59,115 nt of DNA from Xanthomonas pisi DSM 18956 (GTDB lineage Bacteria; Pseudomonadota; Gammaproteobacteria; Xanthomonadales; Xanthomonadaceae). Each line of letters starts with the position of its first letter. Positions within the stretch are counted from its first letter, which is position 1. The notes under the pieces were generated by a model. The model saw only the letters and a list, made by a program, of their open reading frames with translations, made no database searches and was not told where the DNA came from. This document shows, in pieces, positions 7,885 to 16,201 of the stretch. The stretch covers positions 1-59,115 of the forward strand of contig NZ_JPLE01000061.1 in the NCBI RefSeq assembly GCF_001010415.1. The letters are read 5' to 3'. The translations under genes were made by a program, and so were the position numbers.

Positions 7885-8772
7885 TCAGCGCGCACGCTGG
7901 CTGAAGGCGACGCTGCCCAGGATCAGCACCGCGGCCACCAGCATCGTCCAGGTCAACGGTTCGCCCAGCAGCGACCACGCCAGCAGTGCGCCGAACACCG
8001 GCACCAGATAGGTCACCGTGGAGGCGCGTGCCGGGCCGATGCGTTGGATCAGGCGGTAATACATCAGGAACGCCAACCCGGTGCAGACCACGCCCAGCGC
8101 GGTCGCGCACACCCAGGCCACTGCCGGCACCGGCGTGGTCGGCCACTGCAGCCAGGCCAACGGCGCCAGCAGCAACGCACTGCAGCCCAGCGTGGAGGCC
8201 GCCGATGCAGCCGGTGGCAGGTCGCCCATGTGGCGCTTCACCAGGTTGTAGCCGATGCCGTACAGCAGCGAGGCGGTGGCGCCTGCCAATGCCGCCGGGC
8301 CCACGCTCAACCCGGCCGATTTGCCGGTCGCCAGCACCAGCACGCCGATGAATCCGACCAGCAAGGCCAACGCGCGTCGCGTGCCGATGCGTTCGCCAAA
8401 GAACACGAACGCGATCAAGGCGGTGAACAACACCGTCATCGCATTGCAGATCGCACCGACGGCGGCCGGCGCATGCTGCGCGCCCCACGCGAACAGCAAG
8501 AACGGCAAGGCGGAGTTCAACACGCCGATCGCGGCCAGCATCGGCCAACGCTGCAAGGGGAAGCGGTCGCGCGCCAGCCACAGAAACGGCAACAGCACCG
8601 CCGCACCCAGTGCCAGGCGGATTTCCACCAGGGCCACCGTGCCGAACTTGGGTGCCGCCACACGCATGAACAGGAACGAGCACCCCCACACGATGCCGAG
8701 AAAACCCAGCTCGAGCGGGGTCCGCCATTCGCGCGTCGCAACCACCGGCTGCGTCGACGGGTGCGCACTCAT
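7885..8772 (-). CDS. EamA-family (DMT) transporter
   Basis: A 295-residue inner-membrane carrier of the drug/metabolite superfamily with two five-helix EamA repeats. The first begins ELGFLGIVWGCSFLFMRVA; the second begins near GATASLLYGIGYNLVKRH. The hallmark ending PVFGALLAWSLLGEPLTWTM is followed by a last helix. Such proteins export or import amino acids and other metabolites; the substrate cannot be read from sequence. The ATG at 8772 follows GGAGCACGGCC. It is divergent from the LysR-type gene at 8943, the classic arrangement for a LysR regulator and its target. Confidence 0.85.
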   Translation of the reverse strand: MSAHPSTQPVVATREWRTPLELGFLGIVWGCSFLFMRVAAPKFGTVALVEIRLALGAAVLLPFLWLARDRFPLQRWPMLAAIGVLNSALPFLLFAWGAQHAPAAVGAICNAMTVLFTALIAFVFFGERIGTRRALALLVGFIGVLVLATGKSAGLSVGPAALAGATASLLYGIGYNLVKRHMGDLPPAASAASTLGCSALLLAPLAWLQWPTTPVPAVAWVCATALGVVCTGLAFLMYYRLIQRIGPARASTVTYLVPVFGALLAWSLLGEPLTWTMLVAAVLILGSVAFSQRAR

Positions 8773-8942
8773 GGCCGTGCTCCGGCACCATGCCGTGCGG
8801 TCCTGAAACGGCAGCAGACAAGCGCGGGCAGACAGCTGGGCATGGCACGATCATCGCGACGGGATGACGCAGCATCGGCTGCCACTGCGGGCGCGACAAG
8901 CGCGTAGTATCGCGGTCAGCCACAAATTTGACTCATGTCTCG

Positions 8943-9878
8943 ATGAATCTGCGCCCGACCCTGTTGCCCGCGCTGGGCGTGTTCGCCGCCGCCGCGCGCC
9001 ATCAAAACTTCGCGCATGCGGCCGAAGAACTGCATCTCACCGCCAGCGCGGTCAGCCACCATGTGCGCAAGCTCGAAGCGCTGCTGGGCGCCACCTTGTT
9101 CCAGCGGCTGCCGCGCGGGGTCAAGCTCACCGCCGAAGGCCGCCAGCTGGCCGACGCCGCCACCGCCGCCCTGGCCGAGATCGCTGCGGTGGCCGGCAAC
9201 CTGCATCCGCGTGAAGATGCCATCCCGCTGCGCGTGACCACGCTGCGCTCGCTGTCGTACTGCTGGCTGTTGCCGCGCCTGCCGCGCTTTTGCCGCGCCC
9301 ATCCGCACATCCGCCTGGACCTGCAATCGGACCCGGCGTTTTCGCGTTTCGAAGAAGGCGGCCCCGAACTGGGTATTCGGTACGGGCAAGGCGCATGGCC
9401 CGGACTGACTTCGCACCATTTGATGGACGATGAGCTGTTCCCGGTGGCCTCGCCGTCGTTGCCGGAAGTGGCGGCACTGCGCACACCGGCGCAGATCGCC
9501 CGGTTGCCGCTGCTGAGCGATATGTCGCCACAGGGCTGGCGCGACTGGTTTCGCGCCGCCCAGGTGCTCGGCACCACGCTGCCGCCGATGCATACCTTCA
9601 ACGACAGCACCGATGCGATGCGCGCGGCGGTGTACGGCCTGGGCGCGGTGCTGGCACGCAAGCACATTGCCCAACCCTACCTGCAGCGCTACGAACTGGT
9701 ACGGCTGCCAGGCCCCACGCTCAAAGCCCGTTACGCGTATTACATCGTGCACCCCAGCCACCGCGAGCCCAGCCCGGCCGCAGCGTTGTTCATCGACTGG
9801 CTCAAACGCGAAGCCCTGGACGAACGTACCCCGATGCCTGCCTTGCCGGCAGAGCTGCTGGCACTGCCTGCGGCCTGA
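8943..9878 (+). CDS. LysR-family transcriptional regulator (GcvA-like)
   Basis: A protein of about 311 residues with an N-terminal winged helix-turn-helix (FAHAAEELHLTASAVSHHVRKLEALLGATLFQRLPRGVKLT) and a substrate-binding co-inducer domain from about residue 90 to 300. Recognition-helix wording and the LPRGVKLTAEG tail resemble the GcvA branch. The ATG at 8943 is chosen; a TTG at 8928 in frame would add five residues and neither has a strong ribosome binding site. It probably controls the divergent EamA transporter across the 170-nt spacer and itself (inference). The co-inducer is unknown. Confidence 0.85.
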   Translation: MNLRPTLLPALGVFAAAARHQNFAHAAEELHLTASAVSHHVRKLEALLGATLFQRLPRGVKLTAEGRQLADAATAALAEIAAVAGNLHPREDAIPLRVTTLRSLSYCWLLPRLPRFCRAHPHIRLDLQSDPAFSRFEEGGPELGIRYGQGAWPGLTSHHLMDDELFPVASPSLPEVAALRTPAQIARLPLLSDMSPQGWRDWFRAAQVLGTTLPPMHTFNDSTDAMRAAVYGLGAVLARKHIAQPYLQRYELVRLPGPTLKARYAYYIVHPSHREPSPAAALFIDWLKREALDERTPMPALPAELLALPAA

Positions 9879-10208
9879 GGCGGCTGCTTGCATCACTGCG
9901 ACCTTGCATGCCGGGCCCTGCCTGCCTGGAGGACTTGAGCGCGGTGCCTGAGCCGGTGCTGCCGGACTGATCTGGCATGCCTGGGCTGCAGGCCGCCGAC
10001 CGCAACAACCTTCAGCACCCATCGGCTGCGACCTGCCCCGCGGGCAGATCCCGCGCACCAGACGCCCGGCATCCCCCATCACGGCAACGCTGGTACCAGG
10101 CGCCAGCCGCGCTCGACCACCGCCGGGCAGCGCCGCGCCGAAAAAACGCTTGACATCGGCCGCCAGAAAATCAATTAATTAGCTAATTCGTTAATTACTT
10201 AAGCCCTT
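9879..10208. other. Spacer carrying the ArsR promoter/operator
   Basis: No gene is supported here. The left two thirds is GC-rich with no obvious structure. The right end drops abruptly to AT-rich sequence that forms the promoter and operator of the ArsR-type gene at 10209. Confidence 0.6.
10150..10195 (+). promoter_or_regulatory. Promoter with palindromic operator for the ArsR-DUF2867 operon
   Basis: A consensus -35 TTGACA lies at 10150-10155. With a 17-nt gap, AATTAA (10173-10178) can serve as -10. Overlapping and following it is a perfect 12-bp palindrome, AATTAGCTAATT (10177-10188), continued by a related half-site CGTTAATTA. An AT-rich dyad covering the -10 region directly before an ArsR-family gene is the expected layout for autorepression. 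Confidence 0.65.
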
Positions 10209-10523
10209 ATGTCCATCGACCGCATCTTCGAAGCCCTCGCCTCCCAGCCCCGCCGCAAGATGCTGGCGTGCCTGGCAGACCAGGAACTCACCGCCGGCCA
10301 GATCGGGCAATTGTTCGAAATGAGCGCGCCGGCCATCTCGCGACATCTGTCGGTGCTGGAAAGCGCCGGGCTGGTGTCCAGCGAACGGCGCGGCCAGTTC
10401 GTGGTCTACCGGCTCACCCCGGACAACATGGTCAACACGCTCAGCAGCTTTGCCTTCGAAGTCTGCCCGGCCTCGGCGCCGCTCAAGCGCAAGGCGCGTG
10501 CCTTGACCAAAAAGACCTCCTGA
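10209..10523 (+). CDS. ArsR-family winged-helix transcriptional regulator
   Basis: A 104-residue single-domain repressor-type protein. The opening (IFEALASQPRRKMLACL) and the helix-turn-helix (ELTAGQIGQLFEMSAPAISRHLSVLESAGLV) followed by the wing (SSERRGQFVVYRLTP) are typical of ArsR proteins of the SdpR/YgaV-like, non-metal class. No CxC metal-binding motif is present, although one Cys lies in FEVCPAS. It is 24 nt upstream of the DUF2867 gene and probably co-transcribed with it. The palindromic operator just upstream indicates autoregulation. Confidence 0.88.
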   Translation: MSIDRIFEALASQPRRKMLACLADQELTAGQIGQLFEMSAPAISRHLSVLESAGLVSSERRGQFVVYRLTPDNMVNTLSSFAFEVCPASAPLKRKARALTKKTS

Positions 10524-10547
10524 CCCTCCTCCGGCCGCAAAGGACTC

Positions 10548-11987
10548 ATGCCGATGTTCAGCACGCCCCAGCAACGCCCTGCCGACGCACAGGCAGGTTT
10601 TCCGTCAGTCCGTCTGGAGTCCTACAGCGGCGGTCTGCCGGTGGAGATCACGCTGATCGCACAGCTGGGCGTGGGCGCAGGCAACCCGTTGATCGAACAG
10701 GCCTGCCGCCGCCAGCGCGCGCATCCCAGTTTTCACGATGCGCTGGACGAGCCATCGGCACGCCTGGCCGGCACCGACTTTGCGCACGGCGAATCGACCG
10801 CGCTGTTCTCGTTTGCGGTGGGCGCCAACGGCCACCCGTTCCATCGCCACGCCGGCCATCGCATGTTCACCGCCATCACCGGCAGCAGCGGCGCGCAACT
10901 GCGCTTCTGCACCGCCTCGATGGAACAGATCGAACAGGATCCGCAGCACTTTCTGGCGGCGTTGCGGCATATCGATCTACCGGCCGACTGTCTATTCACC
11001 GTGCGCTTTGGCGGCGGCACCTGGCATCAGTTCGCACCGCTCAAAGCGCAAGCCGCACACCCGGCGTTCTTCGCACTGTCCTGCCACAGCGATGAGGCCG
11101 GCGGCGCGTTGAGCGATGCGGTGCGCGCACGCGTGCTGTCCGGCACCGCCGATATCGCCACGCTCACCGAAACGCTGCCCGAGGCGGTGATCGGGCTACT
11201 GGCCTCGGCGCAGGCGCGCGCGCTGCAGATCCCCACCGTGCGCCTGTCGCTGGCCGCATCGCCAGGCAGCAGCAGGTCTGCATGGTGCGGCCGGCTGCGC
11301 GCGCTCAGCGGCAGGCTGCGCCAGGCAGTGAGCCGGCTGCGTCGGCCGGTGGGGTTCGTTGCAATGGCACCGCAGCTGGCGCAGGTCAGCGTGCATGCCG
11401 AGCCCAAGCCCGGCTCGCTGCTGACCCGGCACCTGCAGGGCTTCGATCATCAGGACAGCGTGCGTCTGCGCCTGCAGCCGCATCAGTTGCGTCAACGCGG
11501 TGCGCACACCTTGATGGCGTTGCTGCTGGAGGGGTTCACCGAGCGCGCGCCGCGCGGCGTGACCTGGTTGATGCGGCTGCGCAATGCGCTGGTGGCGCCG
11601 CTGCAGTTGCGGACCTCTCCGCTGGGCTGCCCGGTGTCTTCGTTGCTGTCGGCACAGCGCGACTGCCTGTTCGCAGGGCGATTCCCGGTACTTGCGCAAG
11701 ACAACGCACCACTGGACCGACGCGTGCAGGTATTGCTGGGCGCCGACGACCGCCACCTGGTCTTCCGCAGCAGCGTAGGCGTGGAGGTGCTGGAGGATGG
11801 CAGCGTGGAGCTCAGCCTGGAGACGCGCGTGGCCTGCCGCAACAGGTTTGGCCGCGTGTACATGGCCCTGGTGGACGGCGTGCACCATCGCTACATCGCA
11901 CCGGCGCTGCTGCGCACTGCCGCCCAGGCCCTGCTGGTGCCGGTGCTGGAGACCACCGCAGCACAGGCGACCGCGCGGCGCCCGTGA
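10548..11987 (+). CDS. Two-part protein with C-terminal DUF2867 domain
   Basis: A 479-residue protein. The C-terminal 130 residues (RTSPLGCPVSSLL, FAGRFPVLAQD, VQVLLGADDRHLVFRSSVGVE, RFGRVYMALVDGVHHRYIAPALL) match DUF2867, a SRPBCC-like fold of unknown role. The first 230 residues form a separate domain I do not recognise, rich in His and aromatic residues (HPFHRHAGHRMF, FTVRFGGGTWHQFAPL), possibly cupin-like. A basic linker of about 60 residues joins them. Translation starts 24 nt after the ArsR gene, so the regulator probably controls this protein. No membrane segment or signal peptide is evident. Confidence 0.7.
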   Translation: MPMFSTPQQRPADAQAGFPSVRLESYSGGLPVEITLIAQLGVGAGNPLIEQACRRQRAHPSFHDALDEPSARLAGTDFAHGESTALFSFAVGANGHPFHRHAGHRMFTAITGSSGAQLRFCTASMEQIEQDPQHFLAALRHIDLPADCLFTVRFGGGTWHQFAPLKAQAAHPAFFALSCHSDEAGGALSDAVRARVLSGTADIATLTETLPEAVIGLLASAQARALQIPTVRLSLAASPGSSRSAWCGRLRALSGRLRQAVSRLRRPVGFVAMAPQLAQVSVHAEPKPGSLLTRHLQGFDHQDSVRLRLQPHQLRQRGAHTLMALLLEGFTERAPRGVTWLMRLRNALVAPLQLRTSPLGCPVSSLLSAQRDCLFAGRFPVLAQDNAPLDRRVQVLLGADDRHLVFRSSVGVEVLEDGSVELSLETRVACRNRFGRVYMALVDGVHHRYIAPALLRTAAQALLVPVLETTAAQATARRP

Positions 11988-12068
11988 GCGGCAAGCGCAC
12001 GCAGCCATCACCCGATCTTGCCTGACGGCTGCCTAGGCTTTGGGTCCCCAATCCAAGGAAGCTCTCCC

Positions 12069-12362
12069 ATGCCGACTCTTCGCATGCGTATCACCGGCAC
12101 CGACGACGACGCGCGTGCCATCGCCAACCTGTTGCAGAGCATCGAAGGCATCGAGCACGTCGAAGAAGTGGACGACCTGATGCCGCATCTGGACGACGAC
12201 GATTCCAGCTCGGCCGGCCTGTCCGACGACGAAGGTCCGGGCAGCCACGAGTTCGAAGTGGAAGCCGGCAACGAGGCGACCGCGCAGAAGGTGCGCGACG
12301 CCGTGCAGGAACTGGCATTGCAGCTGGATGTGTTTGTCGAATACGAATTCGACGAAGGCTGA
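12069..12362 (+). CDS. Conserved acidic small protein, function unknown
   Basis: A 97-residue protein. The ATG at 12069 follows AAGGAAGCTCTCCC, a good ribosome binding site, and is preferred over an in-frame start at 12018. It has a strand-helix start (PTLRMRITGTDDDARAIANLLQSIEGIEHVEEVDD), a very acidic low-complexity middle (HLDDDDSSSAGLSDDEGPGS) and a second alpha-beta segment (QKVRDAVQELALQLDVFVEYEFDEG). The beta-alpha-beta start resembles ferredoxin-like or ACT-like folds, but no ligand site is seen. It is convergent with the DUF4349 gene. Confidence 0.7.
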   Translation: MPTLRMRITGTDDDARAIANLLQSIEGIEHVEEVDDLMPHLDDDDSSSAGLSDDEGPGSHEFEVEAGNEATAQKVRDAVQELALQLDVFVEYEFDEG

Positions 12363-12376
12363 GCCTGCGTTGGGCG

Positions 12377-12407
12377 CGACTGCAGCATCGATCGATGTCT
12401 GCAGTCG
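12377..12407. repeat. Near-perfect 31-nt palindrome between convergent genes
   Basis: CGACTGCAG and CTGCAGTCG flank the self-complementary CATCGATCGATG, with a single unpaired T. It starts 15 nt after the stop of the acidic small protein. As RNA it would fold into a long hairpin on either strand, without a U-tract, so it may act as a transcript end or a protein-binding site. Confidence 0.7.
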
Positions 12408-12533
12408 GCCTGCCCTCGTCCACGCCGGATCTCATGCTGCGGCCTGCACGACGCAGCAAGCGCGGCTTCAAGGGCGCACGCTGCCGGCTACGGCACCTGG
12501 CTGGTGCGGCAATGCCGCCCAGCCGCATGCAGG

Positions 12534-13340
12534 TCAGGAGGTCCTGCGTCGCCGCGCGCGCCAGCGCCACGCCTGCAACAACAGCCATCCGGCGATCGCC
12601 GCCACCAGCGCCACTGGCAGCAATGCCGCGACTGCGCGGATCACGAACGCCACGCTGGAGGAGAACACCTGCCCGAACTCGGCAGTGGCCTGCGCGATCT
12701 CGCTTCTGCCCTGCTCCCCGCCCGTACTGCGGAAGTTGAGCGTCAGCAACTGCGTGCGGATACGGCGTTGCTGCTGCGCGGACTCCTGTTGGGTCTGCTG
12801 CGCCTGGGCTTCGATCTCGGCCAGGCGCTTGGACAATGCAAGCAGATCGCTCACCGCCAGATCGCGGCGCTGCTGCAACTCTAGCAGACGCGCGTGCTCC
12901 TTTTGAAGGCGTGCCTGCGCCAGGCCGGTATCGGCAATCTGCTGGGCCAGATCCTCGGTGCGCGTGCTGCGTGCCGCGACCTCTCCGTGCTGGCCGGCCA
13001 GTTGCACCAAGGGCTCGATGCCATCGGGCACCGTGCGCACGCGAACGCTGCCGCTGGGCTCGCGTCCGCCATCCTGTTCCACCGCCAACAGCGCGCAGGT
13101 GCCGAACTGCGCGCTCTGGCAGGCAGCGCGCACGGCCGCGATGCGATGGCCGATCTGATCGGCAGGCAACTCGATCCGCACATCGTGTTCGTACGCAAGA
13201 GCATCGCCTTGGGCGGCTGGCGGCGCGGGCGGTGCCGGGGCACCGCCATCTGCGGCCATCTCACCCGGAGGCCGCGCGCACCCGCACAGGGCCCAGCCGA
13301 CCAGCAGCGCGATGCCGGGCCAGCGCGTGCCGCGCCTCAT
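12534..13340 (-). CDS. DUF4349 lipoprotein
   Basis: A 268-residue envelope protein. The start at 13340 overlaps the stop of the GFA-type gene by ATGA and yields a lipoprotein signal (LLVGWALCGC). A Pro/Ala linker leads to a periplasmic domain (AYEHDVRIELPADQIGHRIAAVRAAC), a long coiled coil (about 145-200, KEHARLLELQQRRDLAVSDLLAL), the typical DUF4349 strand (RRIRTQLLTLNF) and a C-terminal membrane helix (about 240-260) with a basic cytosolic tail (RRRRTS). It is thus anchored at both ends. Function is unknown in the family. Its operon partner is GFA-like. Confidence 0.82.
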   Translation of the reverse strand: MRRGTRWPGIALLVGWALCGCARPPGEMAADGGAPAPPAPPAAQGDALAYEHDVRIELPADQIGHRIAAVRAACQSAQFGTCALLAVEQDGGREPSGSVRVRTVPDGIEPLVQLAGQHGEVAARSTRTEDLAQQIADTGLAQARLQKEHARLLELQQRRDLAVSDLLALSKRLAEIEAQAQQTQQESAQQQRRIRTQLLTLNFRSTGGEQGRSEIAQATAEFGQVFSSSVAFVIRAVAALLPVALVAAIAGWLLLQAWRWRARRRRTS

Positions 13341-13693
13341 AGGCTGGCTCCGTCGACCTGTTGCACGTTCAAGGTGGCCAGATCCAGCGCGGGCAGGCAG
13401 CGGACGTTGACCGCCAAGCTGGCTTCGCCGGTCTTGGGGTTGGCGCCCTCGCTGAAGGGCGCAATGCCGCACTGCGGGCAATGATGATGATCGATATGGT
13501 GGCGATTGAAGCGGTAGGTGCCGACCGCGTCCGGGTCCGCCTGCAGGCGCAGCTGGGTACGCGTGCCGAACCAGAGCAGGCCACCACGACGGCGGCACAG
13601 CGAGCAATTGCAGTCGTAGACCTCGGTGATCGGGGCATCGGTCTCCAGCTCGAAGGCGATGCGTCCGCAATGACAGCTACCGGCATACAACAT
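13337..13693 (-). CDS. GFA (glutathione-dependent formaldehyde-activating enzyme-like) protein
   Basis: A 118-residue zinc-binding protein. The ATG at 13693 follows a perfect AGGAGG. Cysteines are in GSCHCG, DCNCSLCRR and HHHCPQCG, the usual zinc ligands of the GFA/CENP-V fold. The central RRRGGLLWFGTR and the C-terminal VNVRCLP also fit the family. Members are often named for S-hydroxymethylglutathione formation, but that activity is disputed, so only the fold is claimed. Its stop codon overlaps the start of the DUF4349 gene (ATGA), implying translational coupling. Confidence 0.85.
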   Translation of the reverse strand: MLYAGSCHCGRIAFELETDAPITEVYDCNCSLCRRRGGLLWFGTRTQLRLQADPDAVGTYRFNRHHIDHHHCPQCGIAPFSEGANPKTGEASLAVNVRCLPALDLATLNVQQVDGASL

Positions 13694-13928
13694 GGTGTTC
13701 CTCCTTGGAATGCGCCACCTCGCTGTGGCGTGCAACAGGCATACGGTGGCGACACGACGGCGGGCAAGGCGCCAGCCAGGACCCCTGCCGGAGACCGGCC
13801 GATTCAGCATGCCGGCCGAACCCGCTTGGCGCGCGACGCACCGAGTCGACCGCCACTCTAAACCAATGGCGGATGCGGACAACCGCGCAGTTGCCTATGC
13901 TGGCAGATTGACTCCACCAGGACCCACC

Positions 13929-15737
13929 ATGCGTCAACGCCTGCTTGTCCTCGCCCTGATCGCCGGCCTGAGCGCCTGCCAGCAGCAGCCCGAATCGCCG
14001 CGCGCCGGTACCGCCCCGCCCGCCGGTGCGCACGATGCGCAGACCCCGGATGCGCGTTTTGCCGCGCTGTCCAAGCGAGCCCTGGACACCTGGATGCAGC
14101 TGTCGCCGGTCACCGCCACCCAGACCGGCGATCACCGCTTCGATACGCAGATCGACGATCTCAGCACCGCCGGGCGCCAGCGCAGCCTGGAGGCCGGCAA
14201 GAAGCTGCTGGGCGAGCTGGATGCGATCGACGTCGCCAAGCTGTCGCGCGAGAACCAGGTCGATGCGGCGATCCTGCGTAACCAGCTGCAGTCGGAAATC
14301 TGGAACACCGAGGTCCTGCAGAGCTGGGCCTGGGACCCGCAGGTCTACAACGGCCTGGCCGGCAGCGCGTTGTACGGGCTGATGGCGCGCGAGTTCGCGC
14401 CGCTGCCCGAGCGGCTGGCGTCGGCCACCCAGCGCATGGAAAAGATCCCCAGCATCTTCGCCCAGGCACGCGCCAACCTGGACCCGGCGCGCGTGCCCAG
14501 GATCCACGCCGAGACGGTGGCCAAGCAGAACAAGGGCATCCTGAGCATCGTCGACACCTTGATCGCGCCCAACATCAGCCAGCTTGGTCCGATCGAAGCG
14601 GCGCGCGCGCAGGCGGCCATCGACAACCTGCGCAAGGCCGTGACCGAGCAGCAGACCTGGCTGGACACCGTGCTGGTGCCCAATGCCAAGGGCGATTTCC
14701 GCGTCGGTGCGGACAAGTACGACCAGAAGCTGAAATTCGCGCTGCTGTCGTCGCTGTCGCGCGCCGACATCAAACAGCGGGCGGAGTCCGAACTCAAACG
14801 CGTGCGCAGCCAGATGTACGACATCGCGCGGACCGTGCTCAAGGACAGGCAAGGTGCGCCGAAGCTGCCCGCCGCGCCCAGCGACGACCAGCAGCAGGCC
14901 GCGATCGAAGCCGCACTGGAACTGGCCTATGCCGACAAGCCCGCGCGCGACAAGGTGGTGGACGAAGCCAAGGCGGCGCTGGCGCAATCCACTGAATTCG
15001 TGCGCCAGAAGGATTTGATGACGCTGCCGGATTCGCCGGTGGACATCATCCTGATGCCGGAATTCCAGCGTGGCGTGGCGGTGGCGTATTGCGATTCGCC
15101 CGGCCCGCTCGACAAGAATCTCAAGACCTTCTACGCGGTGTCGCCGATCCCCGACGATTGGAACGACAAGCAGGTCGACTCGTTCCTGCGCGAGTACAAC
15201 ACCCGCATGATCCATCTGCTCAGCATCCACGAGGGCACGCCGGGCCATTACCTGGAAGGCTGGCACTCGGCCAAGTTCCCCTCCACGCTGCGTGCGGTGC
15301 TGCGCTCGGGCATGTTCGCCGAAGGCTGGGCGGTGTACACCGAACGCATGATGCAGGAACAGGGCTATCTGGAGAACGACCCGCTGTTCCACCTGGTGCA
15401 GCTCAAGTTCTACCTGCGCACCATCGCCAACGCCATCCTCGACCAGGGCGTGCATGTGGACGGCTGGGATCGCGACAAGGCGATGCACCTGATGACCCAC
15501 GACACCTTCCAGCAGGAAAGCGAGGCCTCCGGCAAATGGGTGCGCGCGCAGCTGTCGTCGGCGCAGCTGCCGACCTACTTCGTCGGCGTGCAGGAACACC
15601 TGGATACGCGCAAGGCGGTGCAGGACAAGCTGGGCAAGGACTTCAACCTGAAGGCCTACCACGACAAGATGCTGTCCTATGGCGCGCCGCCGGTGCGCTT
15701 TGCACGCGAGTTGATGCTGGACCAGCCGATCGAGTGA
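13929..15737 (+). CDS. DUF885 lipoprotein, putative metallopeptidase
   Basis: A 602-residue protein of the DUF885 family. The ATG at 13929 gives a lipoprotein signal (LLVLALIAGLSAC); frames further upstream overlap the divergent GFA promoter region and are ignored. Helical segments follow (LDTWMQLSPVTATQTGDHRFD). Late in the protein IHEGTPGHYLEG supplies the HExxxxH-like zinc motif of the family, followed by MFAEGWAVYTERMM with a candidate Glu ligand and FYLRTIANAILDQGVH. It would act in the periplasm on peptides (family inference). Length is normal and the motifs are intact. Confidence 0.85.
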   Translation: MRQRLLVLALIAGLSACQQQPESPRAGTAPPAGAHDAQTPDARFAALSKRALDTWMQLSPVTATQTGDHRFDTQIDDLSTAGRQRSLEAGKKLLGELDAIDVAKLSRENQVDAAILRNQLQSEIWNTEVLQSWAWDPQVYNGLAGSALYGLMAREFAPLPERLASATQRMEKIPSIFAQARANLDPARVPRIHAETVAKQNKGILSIVDTLIAPNISQLGPIEAARAQAAIDNLRKAVTEQQTWLDTVLVPNAKGDFRVGADKYDQKLKFALLSSLSRADIKQRAESELKRVRSQMYDIARTVLKDRQGAPKLPAAPSDDQQQAAIEAALELAYADKPARDKVVDEAKAALAQSTEFVRQKDLMTLPDSPVDIILMPEFQRGVAVAYCDSPGPLDKNLKTFYAVSPIPDDWNDKQVDSFLREYNTRMIHLLSIHEGTPGHYLEGWHSAKFPSTLRAVLRSGMFAEGWAVYTERMMQEQGYLENDPLFHLVQLKFYLRTIANAILDQGVHVDGWDRDKAMHLMTHDTFQQESEASGKWVRAQLSSAQLPTYFVGVQEHLDTRKAVQDKLGKDFNLKAYHDKMLSYGAPPVRFARELMLDQPIE

Positions 15738-15767
15738 TTGATCGTCCTCCCGAGGGGAGAGCGAGTG

Positions 15768-15896
15768 CCCTTCTCCCGCATGCGGGAGAAGGTGCCCCGT
15801 AGGGGCGGATGAGGGCGCGGGCGAAGCCTCGTATGGCAGAACAGCGAGTGGTTCGCCCCGTACCCTCACCCCAACCCCTCTCCCGCAGGAGAGGGA
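15768..15896. repeat. Dispersed xanthomonad-type intergenic repeat, copy 1
   Basis: It begins with the hairpin CTTCTCCCGCATGCGGGAGAAG, continues with GTGCCCCGTAGGGGCGGATGAGGG and GCGAAGCCTCGTATGGC, and ends with TACCCTCACCCCAACCCCTC and TCCCGCAGGAGAGGGA. Ends and middle can pair, so RNA from it would be highly structured. The same motif order recurs at 15959. Confidence 0.8.
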
Positions 15897-15958
15897 CTTG
15901 CTCCAGCAGACGGATGAGGCGCTGCCTGTCTCCCTTCTCCCGAAGGGAGAACGGGTGA

Positions 15959-16089
15959 CCCTTCTCCCTTCGGGAGAAGGTGCCCCAAAGGGGCGGATGA
16001 GGGTACAGGCGAAGCCTCGTATGGCCGACCAGCGAGTGGCTTTGCCCCGTACCCTCACCCCAACCCCTCTCCCGCACGCGGGAGAGGGG
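15959..16089. repeat. Dispersed xanthomonad-type intergenic repeat, copy 2
   Basis: Same order as copy 1: CTTCTCCCTTCGGGAGAAGG hairpin, TGCCCCAAAGGGGCGGATGA, GCGAAGCCTCGTATGGC, GTACCCTCACCCCAACCCC, and a closing TCCCGCACGCGGGAGAGG. Substitutions against copy 1 are mostly compensatory in the hairpin stems. Confidence 0.8.
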
Positions 16090-16141
16090 CTAGATCTCGA
16101 CGTTACTACGCCCGCCTGCGAGCTCTCGCATCGAGCATCGA

Positions 16142-16189
16142 GCACTCAAGCGCTCAAGCACTCAAGCACTCAAGCACTCAAGCACTCAA
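16142..16189. repeat. Six tandem copies of an 8-bp unit
   Basis: GCACTCAA repeats six times without gaps; the second copy reads GCGCTCAA. It lies 13 bp from the 3' end of the ABC-exporter gene. A unit length not divisible by three, outside a gene, suggests a slippage-prone locus useful as a strain marker. Confidence 0.9.
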
Positions 16190-16201
16190 GCATCGTTCGA
16201 C

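Larger units (their letters stand above)
15738..16201. other. Repeat-packed spacer without genes
   Basis: This stretch between the convergent DUF885 and ABC-exporter genes has no plausible gene. It holds two copies of a repeat of about 130 bp, an extra hairpin fragment (TTCTCCCGAAGGGAGAA) between them, and a run of 8-bp tandem repeats at the right end. Confidence 0.8.

Noticed and set aside
13677..16145. 822-codon frame on the - strand opposite the DUF885 gene
   Set aside because: Antisense shadow of DUF885 that also runs through the intergenic repeats; no domain or signal.
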